Both the position numbers and the translations under genes were made by a program. A stretch of DNA of 60,444 bases from Sagittula marina (lineage in GTDB: Bacteria > Pseudomonadota > Alphaproteobacteria > Rhodobacterales > Rhodobacteraceae): assembly GCF_014196795.1 (NCBI RefSeq), contig NZ_JACIEJ010000016.1, forward strand, positions 1 through 60,444, read 5' to 3'. Under the pieces are notes generated by a model. It did no database searches, had not been told where the DNA came from, and worked only from the letters and a program-made list of their open reading frames with translations. Shown piece by piece: positions 7,795-16,121 of this stretch. The first letter of the stretch is position 1, and the number at the start of each line of letters is the position of its first letter.

Positions 7795-8751
7795 TTAGTC
7801 GATGACACCTGCGGCGCGGGCGGCGGGAATGTACTCCTGCGCGCGGGCTGCCATCCAGGCATCCATCTCCTCGCCGTAGGGCACGTCGATCAGAGCAAAG
7901 CCTCCGTCGATCATCTTCTGCTGGAACTCAGGATCGGCGTTTATGGAGGCGATGGCATCGGACACCGCGCGGCGCGTTTGCTCGGAGGCGTCCTTCGGCA
8001 CGGCGATGCCACGATACGCGCCGGATACGATATCATACCCCAGTTCCTTGAATGTCGGCACATCGGGGAAGGTGGGGTGACGCTCTTCCATAGCCACAGC
8101 CAACATACGCACCTGATCTCCCTGTCCCGCGGCCACTGTGGTATAGCCCCACTCCGCTGCGACCTGTCCACCAAGCATGGCGGTGACCGCCGCGCCGGTG
8201 CCCTTGAAGGCCACGTAGGTCGTCGTGGTCTCTGCCAGCGTGTCGAACTTGATCGCGACGAGATGGTTCGCCGTGCCCTTTCCCGAGCCGGAGAAGGTGA
8301 CTTTCTTCGGGTTGGCCTTTGCTTCGGCGATCAGGTCATCGAGTGTCTCGTAAGGACTGTCAGCGCGTACAACGATGGCATCGGGCGTGTAGTGAAACAT
8401 GTAAACGTTGGTGATGTCATCGGTGTCGTAGCCGACATTACCCTGCTTTGGCTGAACGATGATATGGGGCAGGTTTACGCCCATTATTACCGAACCATCG
8501 TCAGCCATTGAATTGAGTTGCGACCAGCCAACGGCTCCGCCGCCTCCGGGTTTGTAGCTGACGACCAGTTGTTCGTCGTAGAGTTTTTCGAAGAAGGGCT
8601 GCTGCAAGCGTGCGGTGATGTCGGATTCGCCGCCCGGCCCGAAAGGGATGATGTACTCGACCTGTCCCGGCGGGAACTCCTGCGCGAAGGCTGAGAAGCC
8701 AGACGTAAGGGCAACAAGGCCCGCAGCTGCGGCAAACATGTATTTCTTCAT
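7795..8751 (-). CDS. tctC: TctC-family periplasmic binding protein (probable sulfolactate receptor)
   Basis: A 318-residue Bug/TctC solute receptor. The first 24 residues form a signal peptide ending at AFA-Q. The mature part starts with the family hallmark VEYIIPFGPGGESDITAR and has the later pattern FSGSGKGTANH. The start is supported by GGGAGGAAC ahead of ATG 8751. It should deliver a small carboxylate, plausibly sulfolactate, to the fused permease encoded just downstream. A GC-rich hairpin lies in the gap after comC and may tune expression of this gene relative to the enzymes. Confidence 0.88.
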   Translation of the reverse strand: MKKYMFAAAAGLVALTSGFSAFAQEFPPGQVEYIIPFGPGGESDITARLQQPFFEKLYDEQLVVSYKPGGGGAVGWSQLNSMADDGSVIMGVNLPHIIVQPKQGNVGYDTDDITNVYMFHYTPDAIVVRADSPYETLDDLIAEAKANPKKVTFSGSGKGTANHLVAIKFDTLAETTTTYVAFKGTGAAVTAMLGGQVAAEWGYTTVAAGQGDQVRMLAVAMEERHPTFPDVPTFKELGYDIVSGAYRGIAVPKDASEQTRRAVSDAIASINADPEFQQKMIDGGFALIDVPYGEEMDAWMAARAQEYIPAARAAGVID

Positions 8752-8849
8752 GGTAGTTCCTCCCTTGAAAATGCCCTTGCCCGGAAATGGGCAGGGGCGG
8801 TCTTTTAGCTGTCCCGGTGTCTGTCCGGACCCGGGCTTCTTGCTTTGAT

Positions 8850-9851
8850 TCAGGCCTCGTTGGGCCCAGTCAGATTGAGGTCCTGTATGAGGTGCCCGGG
8901 AATGGTGACGCGTTCCTCCATACGTCCCATCAACCGTTTCGCACCCGGCAGGCGTGTGCCTGGTTGCTCGAGGATTGCCTCGAGCAACCCGTCCAGTCTC
9001 TCGGCGAATCCGGGCGAGCGGGATACGTCAAAGGCCAGGATCATTTGGCCGACACCGGGCGGCGGGCCATCAGCGTCGAAAAAGGACGACGCCTCGTCCG
9101 AGCGGTTGGCACCCGTCACCAGAGCTGCGAGGATTTCCACCACCAAGGCAAGCGCCGCACCTTTAGCGTCGCCCGCGGGCACCATGGTACCCTTCAACGC
9201 CGCGTCGGCGTCCGTGGTAGGCTGACCGTCGGCATCCAGAGCCCATCCCTCGGGGATCGGTTTGCCCGCCTTCGAGGCCGCCATGACCTTGCCCCGTGCC
9301 ACTTTGGACAATGAGAGGTCGATCACCAGTGGTGGATCATCCCCGCGAGGCGCAGCGAAAGCGATAGGGTTCGTCCCGAAAAGTGCACGCGACCCGCCCC
9401 ATGGCGCCATCGCCTGCGGCGTGTTGGCGACCATGAGCGCGGCAAACCCCTTGTCGGCCAGCCGCTCCACATGCGCGCCGAGCTGTCCGCAATGGTGTGA
9501 GCGGCGGATGGCCGCCATGGCCACGCCATACTCCGGCGTCATATCAACCAGTTCGGAGATCGCCAGATCGATCGCTGGAAAGGCAAAGCCGCTGCGTGTG
9601 TCGATGTCCACACGAGCGCCTTTGCGTGTCGCCACGGGGCAGGCGGCGCCGATGACTTTGCCGCTGGCCACCTGTGCGGCATAGGAGGCAACGCGCGAAA
9701 AGCCGTGGCCTGCCTGCCCGTCGATCTCAGCCGCGACCAGCGCACGCGCCACGCTTGCGGCATTGCGCCTCGAGGTCCCGGCTGCTTCGAGCACGGCGGC
9801 AATCTTTGTCTCGGCCTCGCCGCGTGATAGCGTCATGTCAGACTGCGGCAT
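8850..9851 (-). CDS. comC: Ldh2-family (R)-sulfolactate dehydrogenase, ComC type
   Basis: A 333-residue malate/L-lactate dehydrogenase-2 (Ldh2) family oxidoreductase, with SHHCGQLGAHVERLA and FGTNPIAFAAPRGDDPP typical of this NAD(P)-dependent fold. ComC proteins of this family interconvert sulfopyruvate and (R)-sulfolactate. Immediate coupling to slcC and suyAB makes that role very likely: SlcC oxidises the S-enantiomer to sulfopyruvate and ComC reduces it to the R-form that SuyAB cleaves. ATG 9851 overlaps the slcC end by 14 bp and has an AGAGG-type RBS; an alternative ATG at 9836 lacks one. Confidence 0.85.
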   Translation of the reverse strand: MPQSDMTLSRGEAETKIAAVLEAAGTSRRNAASVARALVAAEIDGQAGHGFSRVASYAAQVASGKVIGAACPVATRKGARVDIDTRSGFAFPAIDLAISELVDMTPEYGVAMAAIRRSHHCGQLGAHVERLADKGFAALMVANTPQAMAPWGGSRALFGTNPIAFAAPRGDDPPLVIDLSLSKVARGKVMAASKAGKPIPEGWALDADGQPTTDADAALKGTMVPAGDAKGAALALVVEILAALVTGANRSDEASSFFDADGPPPGVGQMILAFDVSRSPGFAERLDGLLEAILEQPGTRLPGAKRLMGRMEERVTIPGHLIQDLNLTGPNEA

Positions 9852-10773
9852 GTATCAACGCCTCTTTGACGTTTTTGACCGTTATGCCGCTCACACGCAC
9901 GTTGGCCTCCTGTGTGACGCCAGCAATGTGAGGGGTCAGGATCAGGTTGGGCACGCCGTCAAACACCGCGCCAGCTTCTGCGGTCAGCGGCTCAGTTGCA
10001 AACACGTCGAGCGCAGCGCCACCCAGCTGCCCGGCCTTTAGCGCATTGGCCAGCGCGGCCTCGTCTATCACTCCGCCGCGCGCGGTGTTGATGACGACAG
10101 CTCGCGCTTTCATGCCGCTGAGAGCTTTTTGGTCGATGAGGTTACGTGTTTCGTCCGTCAGCGGTACATGCAGCGAAACGACATCGGCGCGGCCCAGCAA
10201 TTCGTCAAGCGTGCAGCGCTGCGCGTCCTTCCATGCCGGATCTTGGGCAGGCAGGAAAGGGTCGTAGGCGGCGATGGTCATGCCGAGGGCGCGGGCCCGC
10301 TCTGCGACGGCGCGCGCGATGCCGCCGTAGCCAACAAGGCCCATCACGTGCCCAGAGGCCTCACCGCCGATCAATGCGTTGCGGGGCCAGTCGCCAGCGA
10401 TCATCGCGGCATTCGATCCATAGGCGCCGCGCAGCAGCGACAATGCGGTGGTGATGACATATTCCGCGACAGAAAGTGTATTGGCCCCGGTGGCGGGTCG
10501 TACCGCTACGTCGCGTGCAAGACAGGCGGGCATATCGATATTGTCGAGCCCTACGCCAAGGCGGCCCACGACGCGCAGATCAGGCGCGGCGTCAAGCAGG
10601 GCGCGGTCGACCTGAGTGCGGTTGCGGACGATCAGCCCGTGTGTGCCGGGAAGCGCCGCAAAGAGCGCCTCCCGGTTGTCCACCAGCGTCGGATCGTAGA
10701 TCACGTCGACCCCCTCGCCAAATCCGGCGAGGGCATCTTCGTCCATGAACTCCGTTATGACGACCCGCATCAT
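9838..10773 (-). CDS. slcC: (S)-sulfolactate dehydrogenase SlcC (D-2-hydroxyacid dehydrogenase family)
   Basis: A 311-residue NAD-dependent 2-hydroxyacid dehydrogenase of the SerA-like family. The dinucleotide motif is GYGGIA at about 148-153, and the catalytic triad is visible as Arg232 (ARGG), Glu261 (ATEPL) and His282 (TPHIAG). SlcC oxidises (S)-sulfolactate to sulfopyruvate. The assignment rests on the family plus position between suyB and comC, with its ATG overlapping the suyB stop (GCATGATG). Outside this context it would be called phosphoglycerate dehydrogenase-like. Confidence 0.85.
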   Translation of the reverse strand: MMRVVITEFMDEDALAGFGEGVDVIYDPTLVDNREALFAALPGTHGLIVRNRTQVDRALLDAAPDLRVVGRLGVGLDNIDMPACLARDVAVRPATGANTLSVAEYVITTALSLLRGAYGSNAAMIAGDWPRNALIGGEASGHVMGLVGYGGIARAVAERARALGMTIAAYDPFLPAQDPAWKDAQRCTLDELLGRADVVSLHVPLTDETRNLIDQKALSGMKARAVVINTARGGVIDEAALANALKAGQLGGAALDVFATEPLTAEAGAVFDGVPNLILTPHIAGVTQEANVRVSGITVKNVKEALIHAAV

Positions 10774-11951
10774 GCGGACCGGTAGAGCTTGGTCAGGGAG
10801 AACTCGCGGTGCCCCAGGGCCTCGGCGGCGGTGTTGCGGCCGTTGGCCGTGCGCATGATCATCTCGATCAGCGAGTCACCTGCCTCTTCGATGGTCTGCT
10901 CACGTGTCAAAACGCCGGTCACGTCCACGTCGATGTGTTCGGACATGGTGCGCAGGGTACGTGGGTTGCCGGAGATCTTGATGACCGGAACGATGGGGTT
11001 GCCGACCACGTTGCCTTGCCCGGTGGGGAACGTGTGGATGACATAGCCCGCCGCCGCCATCAGCGTGACGCATTCCGCCGCAGCCGAAGACGTGTCCATG
11101 AAATACAGGCCCGGCCCCTTTTCAGGTGCAACAGCAGGACCCATCGCGTCGATGTAGGAGGAGGTGCGACCGATCTTTTCGAGGTTGCCGAGTGCCTTCT
11201 CCTCAATCGTGGTCAGTCCGCCGAGGATGTTGCCCTTGGTCGGCTGGCTGTCTGAAAGATCGGAGGTCTTGAAGGCTTCGATCACGTCGTCTTGATAGGC
11301 TTGGAAAATCTTCTTGAAAGCCTCGCCCGCTTCCGGGGTTGCCGCGCGCTTTTCGCAGATGTGCTCTGCGCCTGTGATCTCGGAGGTCTCGCCAAAGCAG
11401 CCGTAGATGCCTTCGGGCAGCAGCTTGTCGTACATGTTGCCGACAGTGGGGCAGGATGAAAGGCCGGTTGTGGTATCGCTTTCGCCGCACTTGGTGGAAA
11501 TCCACAAGTCAGAGACAGGGCATTCTTCCTTCTGTAGCTCCGTCGCCCATTGGACATATTCCTTGGCTTTCCAGCTGGCCTGGCGGATCGTCTCGAAATC
11601 GCCCTTCTGCTCGATGGAGAAACCTGTGACGGGCTTGCCTGTTTTCGCGATGCCGTCGACGATGATTTGCGTCCATTCAGGTTCGATTCCGATGACCACC
11701 ACGGCGGCGACATTCGGGTTCGCGCCGGTGCCGATCATGGTTCGGAAGTGCAGGTCGAGGTCTTCGCCGAACTGGAGACGACCGTAGGCGTGTGGAATTG
11801 CCAGCGAGCCTTTCACGTTGTTGGCCACCGCTTCACAGGCGGCGTTCGAGATGTCGTCGACCGGTAGGATTACCACATGGTTGCGCACGCCCACGCGGCC
11901 GTTCTCGCGGCGCCACGCATTCACGGTCATGTTCTTGAAATCAAATGCCAT
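10770..11951 (-). CDS. suyB: (R)-sulfolactate sulfo-lyase, large subunit SuyB
   Basis: A 393-residue UxaA/altronate-dehydratase-family large subunit. The N-terminus [23 protein letters not shown], the cysteine-containing [22 protein letters not shown] segment and [23 protein letters not shown] are typical of SuyB and its UxaA relatives. With SuyA it splits (R)-sulfolactate into pyruvate and sulfite in the cytoplasm, the desulfonation step of this locus. suyA ends 3 bp upstream and slcC starts within the stop codon, so the genes form one tightly coupled operon. Confidence 0.92.
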   Translation of the reverse strand: MAFDFKNMTVNAWRRENGRVGVRNHVVILPVDDISNAACEAVANNVKGSLAIPHAYGRLQFGEDLDLHFRTMIGTGANPNVAAVVVIGIEPEWTQIIVDGIAKTGKPVTGFSIEQKGDFETIRQASWKAKEYVQWATELQKEECPVSDLWISTKCGESDTTTGLSSCPTVGNMYDKLLPEGIYGCFGETSEITGAEHICEKRAATPEAGEAFKKIFQAYQDDVIEAFKTSDLSDSQPTKGNILGGLTTIEEKALGNLEKIGRTSSYIDAMGPAVAPEKGPGLYFMDTSSAAAECVTLMAAAGYVIHTFPTGQGNVVGNPIVPVIKISGNPRTLRTMSEHIDVDVTGVLTREQTIEEAGDSLIEMIMRTANGRNTAAEALGHREFSLTKLYRSA

Positions 11952-11954
11952 GGT

Positions 11955-12242
11955 TCACCACCGTTTCGTTTTGCAGTTGTGGACGTGGACATGTTCGCCC
12001 ACCGCAGCGGCGCCGACCATGCGGCCGATGTCTTCGCCATATTTCGTGACGGTATCGCCTTCCTTCATGTCGGTTAGCGCGACCTTGTGACCGATCGGGA
12101 TGTCAGCCTTCGCCGTCACGGTGAAATCGGAATTGTCGGCGGTAACGACGCAGAGCATTTCAGTGCCCGCCGTAAGCCCTTCGACCACCACGACGCCGAC
12201 ATTATCGGCGTGATCGTGTTTCAGCAGATGTGGTTTTCCCAC
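11955..12242 (-). CDS. suyA: (R)-sulfolactate sulfo-lyase, small subunit SuyA
   Basis: A 95-residue SAF-domain protein corresponding to the N-terminal part of UxaA dehydratases (KPHLLKHDHADNVGVVVVEGL, with GEHVHVHNCKT at the end). It is the small subunit of sulfolactate sulfo-lyase. I chose GTG 12242 because CGAGGAGGACC lies seven to eight bases upstream; the upstream in-frame ATG at 12266 would place the ribosome-binding site inside the gene. It is the first gene of the minus-strand suyAB-slcC-comC-TTT-suyZ operon. Confidence 0.9.
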   Translation of the reverse strand: MGKPHLLKHDHADNVGVVVVEGLTAGTEMLCVVTADNSDFTVTAKADIPIGHKVALTDMKEGDTVTKYGEDIGRMVGAAAVGEHVHVHNCKTKRW

Positions 12243-12298
12243 GGTTGGTCCTCCTCGTTGACCCACGTTTCATTAACAAACGCGTAACATGTACATTA

Positions 12299-12314
12299 AG
12301 TCTTATACAAGACA
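12299..12314. promoter_or_regulatory. Candidate GntR/HutC-type operator in suyA-regulator intergenic region
   Basis: The short divergent region contains the inverted repeat GTCTT-ATAC-AAGAC (12300-12313). It resembles the TATAC-centred sites of HutC-type GntR proteins. It lies between suyA (minus) and the GntR gene (plus), where the regulator would be expected to control both. This is an inference from symmetry and position only. Confidence 0.45.
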
Positions 12315-12382
12315 TATTATACAGAACTTGCTTAAGGCGCTCATGCGGTGCTATTTACTGCGTAATCTCAGGAGGATGGTTC

Positions 12383-13084
12383 ATGGGGACACCGCTGTAT
12401 CAGACCGTGATCGATACTATCATTTCCCGAATCGCCTCCGGTGAGCTGCCTTCGGGTGCGCTGCTGCCGAGCGAGACACAGCTTGGGAGCGATCTGGGGG
12501 TGAGCCAGGGAACGGCACGCAAAGCTCTGATCGAGTTAGAGAAACGGGGTCTCGTACAGCGCGCGCAGGGGCGCGGGACTTTTGTTACTTTGCGCACGCC
12601 CGAGACATCGCTTTTCAACTTCTTCCGGCTGCGCAGCCGGGACGGAACGCTGAACGTGCCGCAGCTGGTGTCAGAGACGGTGACGCGCCGGCCCGCCACC
12701 GAAGATGAAACGGCGACATTGTATGGGCGTCCAAAGGAGATCATTCAGATCCATCGTGTGCGCTCCGTTGGCGGACGACGGGCGACACATGAGCTCTCCT
12801 GTCTGCCGCCCGCGCTTTATCCCGGGATCATTGATCGGGTGCCGCTGACAAACGCTCTCTATGTGCTTTACCAGCGCGCCTATTCGATCATTATCGTGCG
12901 CGCGGACGAAAGGCTTCGTGCGGTCGGCGCACCGCCGGATGTGGCCGAGGCGCTGAAAGTTGCGCCTGGAACGCCAATGATGCGGATGCGGCGCGAGGCG
13001 GTGGACGTGCTCGATCGGGTGGTCGAGCTACGCACCTGCCACCTGCTGACTGAAGAGATGGACTACTTCGTTTCGCTGTCCTGA
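12383..13084 (+). CDS. GntR-family (HutC/UTRA) transcriptional regulator of the suy operon
   Basis: A 233-residue regulator. Residues 1-70 form a GntR winged helix (LPSETQLGSDLGVSQGTARKALIELEKRGLVQRAQGRGTFV) and the remainder is a UTRA effector-binding domain. ATG 12383 follows AGGAGG at 12370-12375. It is divergent to suyA, so local control of the sulfolactate operon in response to sulfolactate or a related acid is the simplest reading. Its 3' end overlaps the convergent tctA gene by 22 bp. Confidence 0.85.
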   Translation: MGTPLYQTVIDTIISRIASGELPSGALLPSETQLGSDLGVSQGTARKALIELEKRGLVQRAQGRGTFVTLRTPETSLFNFFRLRSRDGTLNVPQLVSETVTRRPATEDETATLYGRPKEIIQIHRVRSVGGRRATHELSCLPPALYPGIIDRVPLTNALYVLYQRAYSIIIVRADERLRAVGAPPDVAEALKVAPGTPMMRMRREAVDVLDRVVELRTCHLLTEEMDYFVSLS

Positions 13085-14550
13085 AGACGTGGCTTCCGAA
13101 GCGCGCCGATCACTGGTGCAGCCAACGCAAGAGCCGCAACGAGAAACAGGACCGCTGCCAATGGACCATCGGTAAAGAAGGAGAGAAAGTTGCCGTCGTT
13201 CAACAGCAGACCACGCCGGAGCGTCTGTTCGAATTGCGGGCCAAGCACGAGACCGATGACCAGCGGCGCCAGCGGGAAGCCGGTCAGCCGGAAAACCAAT
13301 CCAGCCGCTCCGAAACCGACCGCAACCAGCACGTCCAGAGGGTTGCCGCGCACTGTGGCGGCACCGAGGATGCCAAAGACGACAATACCGGCTGTCACGA
13401 GGTGCTGGGGTATCATCAAGAGCCGCCCGAACAGGCGCACCAGCGGGAAGGCAACGACCATCATCACCAAATTAATGAGAATTAACACGACGAAGATGGC
13501 ATTCACGACGTCGAGATGTTCCGTCATCAGCCGAACCCCAGGCGTGATACCGTGCACCACGAGTGCACTGAGCAGGATCGCAGTCACTACATCTCCGGGA
13601 ATGCCGAGCGCCAGCGTTGGAATCATGGCGCTGCCGGTGACCGCGTTGTTAGACGCTTCCGCGGCAACGATGCCCTCCGGCTCACCCCTGCCGAAGCCGT
13701 CGCCCCGTGGCGAGACTTGCCTGGCCACGGCATAGCTGATGAACGAGGCGGTGGCTGCGCCGGTCCCGGGCAGCGCCCCGACGAGGCAACCGATCCCCGA
13801 ACTGCGGATCAGGGTGCCAATACGCCCCTTCCAAGCCGACAATCTGGGCAAAGTCATGCGCACGCCTGACACCTCTGCCGATTCCGCGTTCCCGGTCGCG
13901 ACCCGCCAAAATGCTTCGGATAGTGCAAAGAGGCCGATTACGACGGCAATCAGATCGAAGCCCGCCGAAAGGAACGGCGTGCCGAACGTGAAGCGCGCTG
14001 CGCCAGTCACTGGGTCAGTCCCAACCAGAGCGAGCATCAGCCCGATGAGTCCCATCAGCAGCCCCTTGGCTGTGTTGCCGTGCGATACGGCAGCAATGCA
14101 GGTCAGCGCCAAAACGATCAGGGCAAAGACCTCCACCGAGCCGAAGCTGGTGGCAAAGCGCGACAGTTGCGGCGCGGCTAGGATCAGCACCCCGCAGGAA
14201 ATCAGGCCGCCCAGCACAGAAGCTACCGTGGCCCATCCCAGCGCCAGCCCGCCTTCGCCGCGCTGTGCCATTGGATACCCATCAAGTGTGGTGGCGGCTG
14301 CCTGAGGCGTGCCGGGAGAATTGACCAGGATGGCAGATATCGAGCCACCGTAGACCGAGCCGCAATACACGCCCAGAAGAAGCGTCAGGCTGGGCACAGT
14401 GTCCATCCCAAAGGTAAAGGGCAGGCAGATCGACAGCCCCACGACAGAGCCGAGGCCCGGCAACGCACCGATTATTATGCCGAGCGTGGTGCCCAGCAGC
14501 AGCGCGCCCAGCGTCCAGACGTTAAAGACATCCAGCAGGATTGTGGACAT
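13063..14550 (-). CDS. tctA: TTT-transporter large permease TctA (second system)
   Basis: A 495-residue TctA protein with about ten to twelve membrane spans. Hallmarks include IIGALPGLGSVVGLSICLPFTFG near the N-terminus, LVNSPGTPQAAATTLDGYPMA and GCLVGALPGTGAATASF. It is the last gene of a tctC-tctB-tctA operon and unlike the 5706 system has no fused TctB. The operon is preceded by the same type of operator as the sulfosugar ABC operon, so it probably imports a substrate or intermediate of that pathway. The substrate is unknown. Confidence 0.88.
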   Translation of the reverse strand: MSTILLDVFNVWTLGALLLGTTLGIIIGALPGLGSVVGLSICLPFTFGMDTVPSLTLLLGVYCGSVYGGSISAILVNSPGTPQAAATTLDGYPMAQRGEGGLALGWATVASVLGGLISCGVLILAAPQLSRFATSFGSVEVFALIVLALTCIAAVSHGNTAKGLLMGLIGLMLALVGTDPVTGAARFTFGTPFLSAGFDLIAVVIGLFALSEAFWRVATGNAESAEVSGVRMTLPRLSAWKGRIGTLIRSSGIGCLVGALPGTGAATASFISYAVARQVSPRGDGFGRGEPEGIVAAEASNNAVTGSAMIPTLALGIPGDVVTAILLSALVVHGITPGVRLMTEHLDVVNAIFVVLILINLVMMVVAFPLVRLFGRLLMIPQHLVTAGIVVFGILGAATVRGNPLDVLVAVGFGAAGLVFRLTGFPLAPLVIGLVLGPQFEQTLRRGLLLNDGNFLSFFTDGPLAAVLFLVAALALAAPVIGALRKPRLQDSETK

Positions 14551-14551
14551 T

Positions 14552-15016
14552 TTAGAAAACTCCTCCAGACATCATAAGGGGCAGGCGCAGGCCCAGTCCG
14601 TGATGGAACAGTGCCCAGAGACCGGGTCCCAGAACAGCCAGCGACACCGCGAAAGGCAGCGGGCGACGTTCCTCCAGCAGCCACAGAAGGACCGCGACAC
14701 CACCCGTCACCGGAACGAGATATCCAAGGGTTGGAAGTGATACGGCGACCAGAAAAAGCATCCCGATCAGCGCGGTTGTCCGACCGAGGTGCTGCGCGCG
14801 CCCGTCGCTCGTGTCATCCGAGCGGGCAGGCCGTAAGGCGCAGCCCACGCCAAGCAGAGCCCAGAGGCCAAGCAAAATGCGCGGTAGACGCATCGGCTGG
14901 TCGGTGGAGGCGGCATTGATGCCGCCTCCACCTATAAAGGACCAACCGAACGCGGCCATGGCCAGCGTTACCAGTCCGAGACAAAGGATCCTGTCCGAAT
15001 TTTGTGCCACTGCCAT
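14552..15016 (-). CDS. tctB: TTT-transporter small permease TctB (second system)
   Basis: A 154-residue membrane protein with four hydrophobic segments (for example CLGLVTLAMAAFGWSFIG and GYLVPVTGGVAVLLWLL), the size and layout of TctB. It is separated by only 1 bp from tctA and by 16 bp from tctC, so the three genes form one transport unit. TctB sequences are poorly conserved, and the call depends on topology and neighbours. Confidence 0.82.
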   Translation of the reverse strand: MAVAQNSDRILCLGLVTLAMAAFGWSFIGGGGINAASTDQPMRLPRILLGLWALLGVGCALRPARSDDTSDGRAQHLGRTTALIGMLFLVAVSLPTLGYLVPVTGGVAVLLWLLEERRPLPFAVSLAVLGPGLWALFHHGLGLRLPLMMSGGVF

Positions 15017-15032
15017 GTCCTCCCGCCCGGGC

Positions 15033-15956
15033 TTACTGGGTCAGTCCAGCATCGCGCAGGATCTGCGCATTCATCTCGGCGTTACGGCTGACGAAAGCTT
15101 CGAAGTCCTCCGCGTTGCGGTACATCAAGCCGGTGTTGGTCTTTTTTGCAAGCTCGACGAAGGCTTCGGCTTCAATCGCCGCCGCGCAAGCGTCAGACAA
15201 AGCGGACCTTTGTTCCTCGTCGAGTCCCTTCGGTGCCACCACACCCTGCCAGACGGAAAAGTCGAGGTCGTAGCCCAGCTCCTGCATGGTCGGGATGTCA
15301 GGGTAGGCCTCGAGCCGCTCGGGAGAGAAGACGGCAAGCGCGGTCACATCGTTGGACTCCATCACCGTCGCGGTATCGACAAACAGATCGATTTCGCCAC
15401 CCGCCATGGCATTCATGGCCATGCCGGTGCCATCAAAGGGCAGGTGAACCGAATTTATCCCGGCCTCCGTCGTAAACGCTGCCATGGCCAGGTGCGGGAT
15501 CGTCCCTGGCCCGGACGAGCCGTAAACCACGCGGTCTTCGGTGCCCTGCGCGACCCAAGCGGCGAGATCTGCATTGGCAGAACCACTTTTGTTCAACAGG
15601 AACACCGGTGTCGAGGTGGTCTGACAGATGTAGTCGAAGCTGTCGAGGCCGTAGGAGGTGTCCCGCAGCGAAGGCTGGATCGCGAGTGGGCCGATGGGCA
15701 GGTAGCCTAGCGTGTTACCGTCCGCAGCCGCTTGGGCCACAGAGGCGGCGCCGATGGTGCCGGAGGCGCCAGCAGTGTTCCGAATAACAACGGTACGGTC
15801 AAGCTTGGCTGCAAAGCCCGGCTCGAAAACACGTGCCACGGTATCGGTTCCGCCGCCCGCACCGAATGGAACCACCAGTTCCAGCGTCTGAGCCTGCGCT
15901 GTTCCTGCCACGCCGAACGCGGCACAGATCACTGCAAATGTAGTTGTCTTCCTCAT
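15033..15956 (-). CDS. tctC: TctC-family periplasmic binding protein (second system)
   Basis: A 307-residue Bug/TctC receptor. MRKTTTFAVICAAFGVAGTA followed by QAQ is a signal peptide, and the mature protein opens with LELVVPFGAGGGTDTVARVF. ATG 15956 is chosen because GGGAGGAGAG sits directly upstream. It is the first gene of its operon, about 60 bp downstream of a promoter that carries a variant of the operator found at 872 and 25478. Confidence 0.88.
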   Translation of the reverse strand: MRKTTTFAVICAAFGVAGTAQAQTLELVVPFGAGGGTDTVARVFEPGFAAKLDRTVVIRNTAGASGTIGAASVAQAAADGNTLGYLPIGPLAIQPSLRDTSYGLDSFDYICQTTSTPVFLLNKSGSANADLAAWVAQGTEDRVVYGSSGPGTIPHLAMAAFTTEAGINSVHLPFDGTGMAMNAMAGGEIDLFVDTATVMESNDVTALAVFSPERLEAYPDIPTMQELGYDLDFSVWQGVVAPKGLDEEQRSALSDACAAAIEAEAFVELAKKTNTGLMYRNAEDFEAFVSRNAEMNAQILRDAGLTQ

Positions 15957-16011
15957 GGTCTCTCCTCCCACTGAAGCATTGGCAACACGCTGTGCTGCCC
16001 TCCCTTAGTCA

Positions 16012-16040
16012 AAATAATAGCGCTACGATTTTTCTGTCAA
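16012..16040 (-). promoter_or_regulatory. Promoter and operator variant for the second TTT operon
   Basis: On the minus strand TTGACA (16040-16035) is followed after 15-17 bp by TATTAT/TTATTT, a plausible sigma-70 promoter. The spacer and -10 region contain TCGTAGCGCTA (16028-16018), which matches one full arm and the centre of the perfect palindrome at 872-891. The second arm is degenerate. The shared sequence suggests regulation by the same LacI-type protein, perhaps more weakly. Confidence 0.6.
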
Positions 16041-16087
16041 ACAGTCTTTACGGTTATCGGCAAATATAGTCTGAGCGTGTGCAAAGG

Positions 16088-16120
16088 GCACGGCGGCGGG
16101 CCGCTCCGCCGCGCCCCGTG
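16088..16120 (-). terminator. GC-rich hairpin after the sulfosugar operon
   Basis: Just beyond the aldolase stop codon an inverted repeat pairs CACGG/CCGTG outside and CGGCGG/CCGCCG inside. It lies at the end of the nine-gene operon and upstream of the next promoter, as expected for a terminator. There is no clear T-run, so termination may be weak or factor-dependent. Confidence 0.45.
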
Positions 16121-16121
16121 A

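Noticed and set aside
7689-7862. N-terminal extension of the fused TctA permease
   Set aside because: The extra residues are Pro/Arg-rich, overlap the tctC end and are not part of TctA proteins, which start near MLDYFLAAL.
8752-8849. Riboswitch or small RNA between comC and tctC
   Set aside because: A GC-rich hairpin is present, but I see no conserved riboswitch motif; the simplest reading is a weak intercistronic structure.
14811-15710. A 299-codon plus-strand frame
   Set aside because: Antisense to tctB and tctC of the second TTT system; no motifs.
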